Source: Salminus brasiliensis
Lineage: Eukaryota > Chordata > Actinopteri > Characiformes > Bryconidae
Assembly: GCF_030463535.1 (NCBI RefSeq)
Contig: NC_132893.1
Coordinates: forward strand, 17,964,027 to 18,028,026
Direction of reading: 5' to 3'
Length of the DNA: 64,000 bases
The notes under the pieces were generated by a model. It made no database searches. It saw only the letters and a list, made by a program, of their open reading frames with translations, and had not been told where the DNA came from. The position numbers were made by a program, and so were the translations under genes. Position 1 is the stretch's first letter; the number at the start of each line of letters is the position of its first letter. Positions 12,332-23,544 of the stretch are shown here, one piece after another.

Positions 12332-13894
12332 CAGAATTGTATGAAATGTGATAATTACACAACTCTTTTAATATAAAATGACGGACGACACGACAGAGAC
12401 ATGACAAGTCTGTCTTCCTATCTCTACGCAACCGGCAAGCGGGAGAGAGAAATAAGAACCACATGGAGAAGAGACAAATAGAAAGATAAGGCTAATTTAG
12501 ATAGATTAGATAGATTAGCTAAGGCTAATTTAGATAGATTTCACAGTTGAAAAGAAAATGAACTCGCTATGTAGCGCAAAGCCCGTCGCAAATTAGATGC
12601 ACCGCATAGAGAAAGGCAGCTTTTTGTAAGCAAACAAATGCTAAGGCCAGGCTACCTCAGCTAAGGTTACTATCCTAGCCCAGTACAGCTTGTATCTAAT
12701 ACTTACAAAACAGCCAGTTCCAGTGAGTGAAAGATACCATATTAAAAAAATCTTTTTTCATCTTTTATGTGATATTTCCTTATTTTACATTCATCTCCCT
12801 TGGGGGGCAATACTCTCACACACTACAAAGTGCACAATTTGGGAGTCTAATTAGCATTACACCGGGGTGTATAGTAACAAAGTAGAACTACTTCACTACT
12901 GTACTTAAGTATTAAATGCTGAATCTGTATCAAATCTGTATCTGCTGGAGTATTATGTTTTTCTCCTACCTTCACTTTTATTTCACTCTATATTTTGGAT
13001 GAGTTTAATACTTTTACTGCATCGTTACTCATTACAGTTATAAAAATGGTACGAATCATTTTAAACCCACATTATCACCACACCAGAGCGCTAGATGGCT
13101 GTGACTGGGTTTGATGAAACCGCCTCAACATTGAGCAGAACAAGCGATCGAGCCGTGAGCGTGCATGCTGCCATTCTTCCTTACACTCTGCTGCTGCAGT
13201 GAGGACACTAACGCTAGAGCTCTGTTAGTTTATTCCGAAATGGAAGAACGACCACCAGAAGAAACACCATCTTCACCCCCTTCAAATACTTGTATGTGGC
13301 CTAATGGCCTGAGATCTTTCAGTTGTAGTTAAGCTCAGTGTTTTAAGCTGCTCTCCTCACTTGTTTTTTACATACGAAACACTTGTATGTGGCAGGTTGC
13401 TGACAATTCTGTGACACATAAATAAATACATAAATACTGATGTATTTATTGTTGGATTTGGATACTGACCCTGCTTATTGAGTACTTATGCATATCCCAA
13501 TACACATGCACTTGATCAGTGTGTGTAAAACTGGTGCCACAACTTAACTTTATATTTCTGAAATGGCAACTTTATGGGAGTTTGTTCAGACAGTATGGAA
13601 GAGAAGCTGGCATTTTCAAAAGGCTTTGACATGACAGTTATAAAATACCACACCAATGCTGTTGGAAGGTGATGTGTTTAATTGACAAGTATACAACCGA
13701 GGGGTCTAGCAGCTGTCCGGTATTTTTGGATCTGCAAAGTTGGCTTGTGACATCATTCTTCCAGATCTCATCATGACCCTTTCCCTCTCCCTTTCTCTCA
13801 TTAGGAGCATGCCTTTGAGAGCAGTCAGAAGTACAAGGAGGGCAAGTTCATCATCGAGCTGGCCCACATGATCAAGGACAACGGCTGGGACTGA
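6169..13894 (+). CDS. ypel1/2: Yippee-like protein (YPEL1/YPEL2 type), four coding exons
   Basis: Coding exons are 6169-6276, 9210-9253, 9401-9509 and 13805-13894 (351 bp, 116 aa). All introns are GT-AG and the phases agree. YPEL proteins are small, highly conserved zinc-binding proteins of nucleus, centrosome and mitotic apparatus; biochemical function is poorly known. The family signature is complete: C20-x2-C23, then 19 residues to G43, L47, N53, G67, and C76-x2-C79 followed by GWKY (84-87). The middle reads [17 protein letters not shown] and the end DNGWD. The ATG at 6169 (ACCACCATGA, good Kozak context) starts MTRSK, matching residues 4-8 of human YPEL1/YPEL2. The usual initial MVK is absent from this exon. 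The frame is open upstream, so a longer start or a 5' exon is possible. The match to paralogs is mixed (LPNC and EGKF as in YPEL1; TRSK and terminal Asp as in YPEL2), so the paralog is not fixed. Confidence 0.93.
6338..6700. repeat. Dispersed fish repeats in yippee-like intron
   Basis: About 6338-6435 begins with the AAAGTTAGGACACCCCATGAAA motif of a Tc1-type end. Related text occurs near 32636. About 6480-6690 has GGAACACCTGGGACTAACAAG and GGGGCGTGGCTAGAGAGG, words I recognise from a common fish interspersed repeat. Class of the second piece is not assigned. Confidence 0.4.
6701..8080. other. Yippee-like intron, mostly unassigned
   Basis: Contains a short (TG)n run at about 7005-7034, AT-rich sequence to 7860 and no exon-like frame. 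Nothing else is recognised. Confidence 0.4.
8085..8270 (-). mobile_element. tRNA-derived SINE (degraded)
   Basis: On the - strand the region reads AATCGCTGGTTTAAATCCTGA, a decayed RNA polymerase III B-box (GGTTCRAATCC) in tRNA-like context, followed by TGCTGCTTGCCATCAGCAACC. The layout matches a common fish SINE inserted in antisense. Ends are approximate. Confidence 0.5.
8271..9209. other. Yippee-like intron, repeat-poor 3' part
   Basis: No exon other than the 44-bp one at its end. About 8700-9010 is a higher-complexity, non-repetitive block that could be a conserved non-coding element, but only a cross-species alignment could show this. Confidence 0.3.
9210..9253 (+). other. ypel1/2: 44-bp micro-exon of the yippee-like gene
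   Basis: Encodes [14 protein letters not shown] plus two bases of the following Val codon. It is flanked by a TTTGCAG acceptor and a consensus GTAAGT donor. It supplies the G43-x3-L47 part of the yippee signature and restores the reading phase between the exons ending at 6276 and starting at 9401. It is too short to be found by open-frame scanning. Confidence 0.93.
10115..10545. repeat. Possible non-autonomous element with inverted ends
   Basis: The left end reads CTCCTGTTTACATGCTG...GCGCCTGGTAT, and the complement of the right end reads CCTGTTTACACCTGGTATTA. Between them are several GATCTGATCA-like words. The inverted similarity is partial, so this is a tentative MITE-type call. Confidence 0.35.
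11545..12082 (+). mobile_element. LINE 3' end with conserved tail
   Basis: The + strand carries decayed coding text such as [12 protein letters not shown] and LYTLRTAQ, which resembles the C-terminus of a fish non-LTR retrotransposon (L2/CR1-like by my reading). It ends at about 12030-12082 in GTAAGTCGCTTTGGATAAGA followed by GCTTCTGCTGAATGCCATAA. The same tail occurs on the SINE at 23545-23765. The element is 5'-truncated, as is usual for LINEs. Confidence 0.6.
12290..12329. repeat. (TA)n microsatellite
   Basis: About 20 uninterrupted TA dinucleotides inside the last intron of the yippee-like gene. Confidence 0.95.
12855..13080. repeat. Dispersed repeat (ACTTAAGTATT family)
   Basis: Sequence such as CTGTACTTAAGTATTAAATG and TTTAATACTTTTACTGCATC recalls a very common fish interspersed repeat with runs of 'TACTTTTACT'. 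No coding capacity. Class is not assigned. Confidence 0.4.
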
Positions 13895-14475
13895 CGCGCC
13901 GCGTGCTGCTGTGGAGAGTCTGCTGGAAAGGGACGTGCGGCATATGAATTTGAACTTCTGCATCTGCCAATAGCTTTTCGCTGGAAAAACCCACCCGACC
14001 TGACACACCTACACACACTCAGCTAGGCCCTCGAGGATGTGAGATTTATAGCATCAATTGCTGTCTCTCTTGTCTCTGTACGAGTGAGTGTTTGAGCGTG
14101 CGAGTGCGAGAGCGTGCGTGTAATCGTCAACGTGACGTCAAGAGTTTGCACTGTAACAGAATCGGGCTGTTCACTCTGTTCAATCTGTTCAGCACCATGT
14201 TTGTGCATTTATGAGCAAATCAAATACTTGTGGTCAAATAGCATCATTCATGCTCTCATAACTGACTGACAGACTGGCCAAGGCTCCGACAGACCCCCCT
14301 TTGGACCCGCTCGCAGGTTTCCCCAATGGCTGGACCCATGGAGAACAGGTGAACGACAAATATACTTAGTGCATCACAGTACACATGAGTGATTATGGGC
14401 TTTCTCCCCAAGACAGAGTGCCCCACCTAAAGCTGCCGGCTTGTCCATCAAAAGAATCGCCATTGGTTTTCTTTT

Positions 14476-14481
14476 AATAAA
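14476..14481 (+). promoter_or_regulatory. Poly(A) signal AATAAA (proximal)
   Basis: AATAAA followed by a T-rich stretch, 0.58 kb after the yippee-like stop. Possible alternative 3' end. Confidence 0.45.
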
Positions 14482-15633
14482 TTTTTTTTCTCACTGTTTG
14501 CACATGATTTATTTATAAATGTATTTATTGACCTTGGAATTGATTTCTCGGTTGGTCTGGGGGACGTAGACCCTGTGCAAACTGCAGTGGTTCAAATCCT
14601 GACTGTGTTCTGTAGTAGGGACCTTTGATGAGGATCATTGTTTTCTGTCGTTCCTTCCAGAGTGTGCTGTCTATTTTTGGGAATGTGTCTAGTGATTGTT
14701 ACACATGTGGGTCAGTCAAGTTAGACGTTGTGACAGGTTCACTTTCCCCTCTGTTATTGTGGTTCTCTGACTAGTGCTGGTGAGCGATGGTGTGTCCTCT
14801 GTTAATGTAGTCTATTTTAAAGGAACACTGCTGCATGCTGCATCTGTAGCATGTGGTCGATTAAAACAGAACATACATTTCAAGCATTTCCCTGTATTTA
14901 AAAATGCAGACTCAAAACTTGCTTACATCAGAAACAGCTCCTGGGCAGCTGTGTAATACAGGTGTCACGTCAATAGGTAGCTTGTTTTTTTATGAGTAGA
15001 GAGAAATGGTGGGAATCACACAGCAGAAAGATTTCTAATCATTTCTAATCACTGTAGACTGAGGCTTTTCCACAGCCTGTGATGTCCTCTGATTTCAGAT
15101 CAGACCTCCGCATGAAATCGATACTATTACAATAGAATCCCGCACCAAGATATCAGAGATTTATTTATGTCACAGAAACGTGATCAACTGAATGAGGCAA
15201 CCAAGCCGGGATTCAGGCAGGAAACCCCTCAGCACTACCAAAGACTTTTGAACACTACACTGACCAAACTGTGATTTCTATGTCCAGCTTCAGTTGCATT
15301 TTTGCTTTGTGTAGAGTCCTACATTTATTTATAGGGTTATTGTTGTTTTTTCCGATTTTCCGTGTCAATCAAAGTCGCTTTACTTTAAAGTAGCCGCTTT
15401 GAGCGTACGCATCACTTGATTATGTATTAGCACGTTCAGTGTATATTTATTATTTGGTTATTATTAATTATTGATTCTTTTAGTACATGATGTTGTATTG
15501 TCTGTGCGCTGATCCCGCTGTGGGGGCTGTTATAATTCCAACTTTTTTACTCTTTGAAAACGATTACTTTAGCGTCTTTTCTTAAACAGGGAACTATATC
15601 GGCGATTGAATCAGGATGTTTGAATCTGATATC

Positions 15634-15639
15634 AATAAA
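15634..15639 (+). promoter_or_regulatory. Poly(A) signal AATAAA (distal)
   Basis: AATAAA with a strong GT-rich downstream element within 20-45 bases, on the yippee-like gene strand. This is the best candidate for the gene's main 3' end. Confidence 0.65.
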
Positions 15640-15721
15640 GCTCATGTTAAGAATGTGCCTGTGTGCTCTTGTGTTTTCTGTAACTGTTGAAAAACATAAA
15701 TGCTGACTTTCAGGACATGGT

Positions 15722-15955
15722 GCAACTGGGGCCTAAAAGGTTAGAGAAGTGGGATGCCAGTTCGATCCCCTAGACCGGCAGGAAAATGGATGGTGAGAGG
15801 AGTGATGGAACAGTGCTTACACCTCCCTCAACGTTCAAAGCGGAGGAGGTCTTGAGCAAAGCGCCTAATTACCAATTGCTCCCAGGCGCTGAGGTGGCTG
15901 ACCACTGCCTGGGTGTTTATTCTGCCCTATTCACTAGTCTAAGTGCGCCACGGTT
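15722..15955 (+). mobile_element. tRNA-derived SINE
   Basis: The head has a B-box-like AGTTCGATCCCC at about 15760. It is followed by the fish SINE body words GTCTTGAGCAAAGCGCC and CAATTGCTCCCAGGCGCTGA. No terminal inverted repeats. The 3' end is unclear. Confidence 0.55.
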
Positions 15956-17111
15956 TTGTATAAACTTGTAGATAAAGGCTTGTTCCAATAAGCATCACTT
16001 GTGGTGACACTTGCTGAGGTGGAACTCCTTCCCTTAAACTGACCAAAGCAGCCTTTATGACAACTGACGCTTGTTGGAGTAAGCCTTAATTATGCATATG
16101 ATCATGTAGGATTATGTCAGATGTCATTAAAGGCATATATAAGTGTTATATAGACTCAAAAATGCAGTGGTGTTGCTTGCTTATTTTAAACAGAATTTCA
16201 GAGTATGTTAATGATAACATTCTCTCAAACGGCATGGACTACACAAGTTTGTCCAGAAGTGTCTGAACAGTAGATCAAATCCACCTGAGATTCATCTGAG
16301 CATGAGCTTCAGGGAAAGTGATAAGACTCAAAAGACACCAGACCCCCTCCAATTTGTCATAGAATTGCTTCAGTTTGAATATTTACCTTAAATACTTTAA
16401 ATACTAGGTTTTAATAAACAATATCACAGGTTTTCAATGCAGTCTCAGAATTTAGGGCTCTGTTATTTGTACAAAATCTTAAAATGTCTATCTATAAAAG
16501 CCATAAAAGGTTTATAACTATTAAGGTCTGTGTTAAGCTTGCAGAACAAAAAGCTGCATTCAAATTGTGAAACAAAGCACAGCACAGATAGTCCTTAAGG
16601 CCTTGCTCTGTTATGGTCGAGGTGGAGACCTTTCTGTCAGTACGAGGGTGGCGTGTGTGGGTGTGTGTGTGTTTGTGGAACGAGTGGGGGCACTGGAACC
16701 AGGCAACACTGTTTACAGAAGCAGATGGTAGGCAGGCTCTCCTAACCACAATGCCAGAGGCGACCATGTGAATGACTAATATTGCTTTTTTCCTGGCAGA
16801 GCTGATACCAGTCTACTATTCTTTCATTCACTTTCCAACACTTAGAGCTGAATCGAGTGCTTAGAGCTGTGTTTTGAAAGCCTTTAAATGCTTTACATCT
16901 TACAAGTAGCAAATTTCCATCCCAACTGTGGTGAACTTGTGTTCTGTTAAACTGAGTAAGAGGCATCAGGGAATCAGGTCTCGGATTGGGCCTAGCTGAA
17001 AAATATAATCAATCATGACATTAAAAGTTATGTGGAAGTTACATAATTTAATTCATTTAATTTATTGTATTTTTTCTCTACTTCACTCTGTTTCCTCGTC
17101 TCCGTCTACTA

Positions 17112-17152
<41 letters not shown>

Positions 17153-17489
17153 GTTGTAGGACAGTTGCCTGTAGCAGCACTCAGCCACATGATATACGCT
17201 AAGCTTCTTGCCAGCCAAAACCGCAGTTTCTAAAAATAATATAGACGCCCGTCCCAGGCAGGGAAGGGGAGAGGGAGCTTTTCCAAGCAAAGGAAAACAG
17301 CATAGATCTGCATCACATTTTATACAATTGATGATTTTACTCTTTTGTGCACTTTACAGTGATGGTTTTGGTAACTCACACAATTACCTGTTTTCACAAA
17401 ACAGACAAAAACAGTATAACGCTCACCCAAAATGAGTATACCAGTGTCATACACTGTCCCACAGCACCTCAGCAAGTGTATTTCAGATT
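15956..17489. other. Intergenic, with microsatellites
   Basis: No exon-like frame. There is a GT run near 16646-16672 and a (TC)n run at 17116-17150. The remainder is unassigned. Confidence 0.4.
17116..17150. repeat. (TC)n microsatellite
   Basis: About 17 TC dinucleotides, uninterrupted. Confidence 0.95.
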
Positions 17490-18310
17490 ACTAAGCAACT
17501 CCACCATGTCTGTTGTGTATGTATCTCTGTCTAGTCACCCTGACAGTTGTCTTGAAGATGATCATCGAAGGTCATTGAAGAAATGGCTGGCTGTTCCCAG
17601 AGTGCTGTGTCAGAGCATATCAATGGAAAGTTGTCTGGAAGGGAAAGAAATGTGTTAGGAAAAGGTGCACAAGTGGCGAATGACTGCAGCCTTGAGAAGA
17701 TTGTCAAGAATGGTCGCTTTAAGAACTTGGACTGATGCTGGTGTCAGACGTCTCCAAAAAAGGGGCTGCTTCATTCCTAATATCAAGACACTCCTGAACC
17801 AGATACAACGTCAGAAGACGTCTGACCTGGGCTAAGGAGAAAAAGAACTGGACTGGACAGTGGTCTGATGTCCACTTTTCAGATGGAAGAAAATTTTGCA
17901 TTTCATTTGAAAATCAAGGTACAAGAGGAAGAGGAAGAGTGGAGAGGGACAGAATCCCAGGTGTCTGAAGTTCATTGTGAAATTCCGCAGTCTGAGATGG
18001 GGTGCCAAGTCTTCTGCTGGTGTTGGTCCACTGTGTTTTATCATGTCCAAAGAATGGGATAGTCTACCAGGACTATCCCCAACATAACATAATAGTTTGC
18101 TGACCATGATATTACAGTGCTTGATTGGCCAGCCAGTTCTCTGGACCCAAACCCAGATAAAGAGAAAGATGAGTAGCACCACTTTCAAAGCAACCTGGGC
18201 TTCAATACCATCTCAGCAGTGCCACAAGCTGACCTTCTCCATGCCACACCACAGTAATGCAGTGATTGGTGATAAAGAAGCCCCAATCAAGTATGGACTG
18301 TATAAATGAA
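17490..18310 (+). mobile_element. Degraded Tc1-like transposon
   Basis: The text follows a fish Tc1-type transposase in order. First is the helix-turn-helix region, then LNQIQRQKTS-like sequence at about 17790, the catalytic-region motif SDGRKFCISFENQG at about 17876-17920 (Tc1 consensus has SDE), SAGVGPLCFIM at about 18016, and a final VLDWPASS-like block at about 18118. Frameshifts and an internal deletion interrupt it. It ends near GCCCCAATCAAGTATGGACT (18281-18300). Confidence 0.75.
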
Positions 18311-18772
18311 AACCATAGGATGAGAACACTTGACCCTATTCAGTGTTATATAAAAGGCGAGACCTGACTCCAGATCAGCACTAATACTGATAAATATGGG
18401 TCAGTGGCTGCACTTTTAATCATAAATATCCCAGAATGGTTCCGGTAAAGCCTTTACGAGTCTCTAAAACATGAGATTCCCCAACGCTTTCGGCTTCCTC
18501 GCGTACATGCAGTCGAAAGTGGACAGAAATCACATACTTGGCATTGTATTTTTTTCTGGATTAAAGCCTCTGTAATCTCTGCATTGGTTTCAGATTATAC
18601 AGATTCATTCACCCAGTGCCTGCATCGCAATCTGCAGACCGTGTGTGTGTATGAGCAGGCACACCACCCCCCACCAACATGTGTGTGTGTATGTGATTAT
18701 GAGAAAGAGCGGGATTATTCTGGCCTGTGTACAAACGCAGTCTAAATGGAGAACTCTACAATCCTTGTACAC

Positions 18773-19510
18773 TCGTATGCAAAGGTTTTGGCACCCCATT
18801 CAGATTCAGACATCTTTGTTGACTTTCTGTGTGAAAATAAAATTTTACACATATCTTTAAATCTTGATTTTTTAAATTTATTTATTAAATTTAACATGTT
18901 AAAAAACACAACAAATAAATATGCCATAACCTGTGTTACATAACCTAAAATTCTGCCAAAAATACCTAATTAATTCAGTCTTTCGGGCCCCAGTCAGTCA
19001 CATGCCCTTAGAATTGTCCTAACATCACCCCATATGGTGCCCCTGGAGAGAGCTACTCTTCTGTAGGTCATTTGTTGTTCCCCCTTGGGTTCTTTCCCGC
19101 CTTTTTCAGGACTGCCAGTTGTGCTCTTGGAGTGATCTGAACAGTATGCCCATTCCTAGAGTAGCAACAGTCCTCCATTTACAGACAATCTGTCTAACAC
19201 CCAAGTCTTTAGCAATGCTTTTGTAGGCCTTTCCTTAATGCGTCTTTAGAACATGCCATAAGAAATCTTCTAAGCATTGATCACATCGAAGGCATGGTTC
19301 GCACACGACAACAGATTTGGGAACCAGGCTTTGTGTGCCTTTATTTAGTGGACAACTCACATATTAAACCAACATTTCCATTCTTATCTTCTTAACTGAA
19401 ACACTTTTGGCCTAATCAGCATTACCACAAAGCTTCACTTACTTTTTCTAGCCTGCACTGTGGATGTCTACTCCATGTGCTCAATTAAAGTCATGAACAA
19501 TACAGCTGTG
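18773..19510 (-). mobile_element. Tc1-like element relic
   Basis: The left end has TATGCAAAGGTTTTGGCACC, typical of a Tc1-type terminus in fish. At about 19288 the - strand has an ATG-CCT start in the place of the conserved MPRT-like transposase N-terminus. Around 19100-19200 it reads, antisense, through the early DNA-binding region. Many stops show that the copy is dead. Confidence 0.55.
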
Positions 19511-21070
19511 AGTGTTACTTTGGTTAAATTGTGTTTGTAGTCAGACCTGATTATATAAGTAATCAATGCAGAAATCCAGGTACTTCCAAAGGGCTCACTT
19601 TCCTCCAACATTTGTATATACGTATATACTATATATATAATGTAATATAATATATATATTACAGTCACTTCAATTAAAAGTTAGGAAGGATCCTTCTCCT
19701 GTAAACATACCTCAGGGATTTTGCATCAAAATGACCTCACAATAAAGAGAAAGCATCTCAAAATCACAGTATCTTAAGAATAATTAATTCATAAGAATAA
19801 TTCATTAGAATAAATAGAAAACAATGACATAGCAATTCATTTATTTAAATAATTAAAAGTGATGAGAATGGACTTTCATTAATTCCAAAATACCTAGAGC
19901 CAATTTTCCCACCTGTTTTTGTTTAAACACAAATCCTAAAGGCTTAATCTTTTGGCTTTGCCCTTGGCTGGCTGTGCCTTGCCCAGAGCTAATCAGCAGC
20001 AGAAAGGTTTCTATTCAAACCTACACAGCCAAGTAAGTCCTCATTTGCTCTCTGAATATGCAGCTGGTCCAACCGAAATTAGCCACAGGCCTGCCATCAT
20101 CTGATCAGCCTTATCCAAGCACACTCGCAGCGGGAAGGGAGGAAACCTTGGACACAGCCTCTATTTTAGTAAATAAAAGCAGACATTATGCTTGCACTAA
20201 AGACTGTATAATTTTTTAGCTGATTTAAATGTGTACATTATTTCCATGTAGGAAAAATATGTATCACACGTATTAATTAGCACAATTATTGCAAAAAAAG
20301 GAAGACAAATCTGTGCTGATGTAATATAATTCATTCATATGGAAATAATGCCCACATTTAAATCTATTAAATTAATGTTTTTCAGTGCACTTCACTCTGC
20401 ACTCTAAACATCACTCTTACAGTATTGTGTGCCAGTTCAGTTTGGGTCCTTTAAGATCTCTTTAATTTGTATATCTGAGGGTAAGTCAGGGTTGAGGCTG
20501 TTGGGGTCAGCCTAATCAGGCGGGCCAGAACTCCAAAGCTGGGAGTGGGGGCCTGTCTAGGGTAATTACTCTGTTCTTTCAGAGACAGATGGAGGAAGAG
20601 AGATGGGGAGGGGGGTGCAATGTATGCAACATTACCACAGCTGGCCTAAAAAGGCAGGAAAAATACTAGTTCCCTCCAAGTGAGAATTTCTAAAGGACTA
20701 CCATTTAATGAGGTTGACCCCAGACAGGCTGAATCGCTGTTTAAAGCAGTATTGTAGTCAGGGTGTGGAATTCAGGCTTTGAGCCTCTCCTAAACTACAC
20801 GCCTTTTCTGGACAAGCTGAGAGACACCCAACCGTCAGCAAAAGTGGACTAACGTGGTATATAAGTATTACAGGACTGTACATGACGCAGACTTGGGTTA
20901 AGCAGTTCTACTTACTCCTTGTCACCAAAGTTACATACTGCAGTTAGCAGCGATAGAGATGCTATTCTCTCTATTACACGTCAGTGGAGCTGCTATTTTA
21001 AGGGTAGGAATATTACATTGTGTTTAAATGAAGAACAATTGGAGAGCATGTATGAGCGATGCATATTCAT
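19511..21070. other. Intergenic, no gene seen
   Basis: AT-rich with short TA runs (19615-19660). About 19900-20160 and 20440-20600 are higher-complexity blocks that are neither repeats I know nor coding. They are candidate regulatory DNA only. Confidence 0.3.
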
Positions 21071-21076
21071 CGAACT

Positions 21077-21210
21077 GCCATAACATTAGCACCTCCTGCC
21101 TAATATTGAGTAGGTCCCTTGTGCTGCCACAACAGATCTGCCCATTCGTGGCATGGACTCATAATATTCATGGATGATGAAAATTAGCTTTTCATGTTTA
21201 ATGTTATGGC
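21077..21210. mobile_element. 134-bp MITE with 12-bp terminal inverted repeats
   Basis: Begins GCCATAACATTA (21077-21088) and ends TAATGTTATGGC (21199-21210), a perfect 12-bp inverted repeat. Its interior (CCTGCCTAATATTGAGTAGG) matches the start of the larger Tc1-type copy at 63602-64000, so this is an internally deleted derivative of that family. No coding capacity. It would depend on a transposase supplied elsewhere. Confidence 0.85.
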
Positions 21211-21370
21211 TGATCAGCATATGTATAAAAATGGCATGTCTAAACACAGGATTTCATGGATTTTCAAAATATAATTAAAAACAAATTATTAATGGATTCA
21301 CTGCGTTATCACAATTACAGATTTTACCAATTATTAAGGCATTGTTGATGTATCCTTAGCAGTTTTGGGT

Positions 21371-21406
21371 ATTATAATAATAATAATAATAATGATAATA
21401 ATAATA
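21371..21406. repeat. (AAT)n microsatellite
   Basis: About twelve ATA/AAT triplets with one interruption (GAT). Confidence 0.9.
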
Positions 21407-23099
21407 AGAGAAGTATGAAATACCTCCCTGCCTTCCACGTTTTCCACCAAAGGAAGTGCATCACTGGGTGCAGGTCACATGTTTATTAGAATTGTTCCAC
21501 ACATTTTTATAACAGAATTGACCAGAAAATTGGTCAATATAATATATTTGTCATTACTGAAATGACAAATTATGCAGAAAATAGATGTTCTATACAATAT
21601 GTTCTGTACCTTTGTAAATAGAATAAGCACAGGATAAAAGCACTTAAATATTTCATGTCAATTAATTAAATAAAAGGAGGCAAAAAGGAGTTATTTAATC
21701 ATTTTAATTTAATTTAATTAATTTTTGTTTTAAGTGTGACAGGGACAGGGCCCAGTGACAGGGCCCAGTGGCAGGGCTGCAATGAGATATTCCTCATGAA
21801 GATTTGTAGAGTATGTTTTTGTGTGTGGTGATGGTGGTGGTGGAGAATTAGGAGGAGGAGGAGGTGGAGAAGGAGGAGGGTATGGTGAATTGGCCCATGG
21901 CCTTTCCTGATGCAGACTGGGTCCTTAATCTGAGCGTAGCCAGGTTAAAACTATTAGTCCAGCAGACGGCCGGCACCATCTGCACACAGCTAATAGCCAG
22001 TGAGGAGGCCTAAATAGTGCCCTGGTGTGGTCTGAATAGAATAGTGACCCTCCCCCAACAAACACACACATTCATAGCAAATGGAAATTAGCTTTCTAGG
22101 TTTTGGACTGCACACCTGCCACTAAACCATAAAACACCTGTGCCTCTGCTACTGTCGCATGCTCTTTCTCTAAGTAATCGTGCAGATGCTCTACTCTGTT
22201 CCACAGATACCATCACAACATGCTGAGACTGAACGCTACTGCCTGGTGTGTTTCCTTCTTTACTGCTCACACACACTCACACAGACATCTGTGTTTTAAA
22301 TGCTGTGCTTAGGACTTACATGAAGTCTACTGGTTACAGGCACATAAAAGCACACTGGGCGGTTTTCAGAACAGCCTGGCTGCCCCGGCTCTGACTGATT
22401 ATGACTATTGATACTGACATGAAGAGCATGTAGACTGTATTGCATCCTTCAGCCAAACTGGGATCTAAGCAACGTGACCAAAATAGCTTGTAAAGTCTCC
22501 AGCCATGCTTTTAAACACGTGTCCAAGCTATGCATACAGCCAAGCCAGCAGATGGCAACACACTCTTATCCACATACTGAACAACACAACGTCCTCTAGT
22601 GGTTAATACCCAATTTAACAGAGAAATGAGAAAATAGGAAAAAATATATTAATAAAATATTAATAATAAAATTAATGAACTTATCTTAGGTGCAATTATA
22701 TACATACATATAATAAATATAACAATACATAAACGTAAATGAATTTGGAATTTGAAGGACAGTCCATATAAGAGAATTACTGTACTGTATTGCAAGCATA
22801 GAATGTGTATAATATTTTGCTCCATTTGGGAATAGTTTGGTAAAATCTATAATTTACCTGTCATTTCTATTATGTTATCCTATTATAATTACATTATTAA
22901 AAAAGAAAAACACTTGATAATGTCCTCCTGTTGGTTTAGACATCAGAGGACGTGTCCTAGTTAGCCAGAATGGGAGTGCTTTTCTGACCTAAACCTGTTT
23001 GCTGTAGAAAAATGACAGATTTTTTAATGTTATTCTTCAGTTTTTATCAATTTAAAGAAAAATCCCACCTGAAAGACAAAAAAGAAAAAAATGTATTAA

Positions 23100-23480
23100 G
23101 ACATTTAGTCGTACAGGCCCAGTCTTTAGGGATTCACTCAGGAGCACCTTCAGTTTTGTGTCTTTTTTTATTGTTTTTATAAAATCTCCATATTGAGCTT
23201 TTGTGCAAAATGGTACATTTTAAATTATTTATCAATTTTATACAGATAACTGCACTCGATCTCGTAAAACAGAAGGACATTAGAATGCTGTAGAAAACCG
23301 AGAAGATACTGCTATGTTTTTGTAGTTTTTTTAAGATATAAATTTTTCTACATTATAATTTAACGAAAAATATGAATATATTTAGGCATTCAGCTCCAGT
23401 CTATAAGGATTCACTTGGGAGCACCTGTAGGTTTGAGATTTTGATTGTTTTTACATAAAATCTCTGTACATACATTATTT
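23100..23480. repeat. Diverged tandem duplication, offset about 277 bp
   Basis: CCAGTCTTTAGGGATTCACT (from 23119) followed by AGGAGCACC and, later, TTGTTTTTATAAAATCTCC recurs from 23396 as CCAGTCTATAAGGATTCACT, GGGAGCACC and TTGTTTTTACATAAAATCTC. The order and spacing are kept, so this is an old local duplication. Confidence 0.75.
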
Positions 23481-23544
23481 CTATACATGATGTAAATATG
23501 ATTAGATTATTCAATGATTTGAAGCTGCTTCATACCCATTTATT

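Larger units (their letters stand above)
9510..13804. other. Last yippee-like intron, repeat-rich
   Basis: This 4.3-kb intron (GTGAGT donor at 9510, TTAG acceptor ending 13804) holds a possible inverted-end element at 10115-10545, a LINE 3' end at 11545-12082, a TA microsatellite at 12290-12329 and a dispersed repeat at 12855-13080. The remaining sequence shows no coding signal. Confidence 0.6.
13895..15660 (+). other. ypel1/2: 3' UTR of the yippee-like gene
   Basis: Follows the TGA at 13892-13894. It includes AU-rich elements (repeated ATTTA around 14509-14530) and two canonical AATAAA signals. The AATAAA at 15634 is followed by GT-rich sequence (TGTGCCTGTGTGCTCTTGTG), so the transcript most likely ends near 15655. 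The extent is inferred from signals, not from transcripts. Confidence 0.6.
21211..23540. other. Intergenic, no gene seen
   Basis: Contains an (AAT)n run (21371-21406), a GGT/GGA-rich stretch (21825-21880), AT-rich tracts (21660-21725, 22620-22900) and the diverged local duplication at 23100-23480. No exon-like frame with splice sites and similarity was found. Confidence 0.35.
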
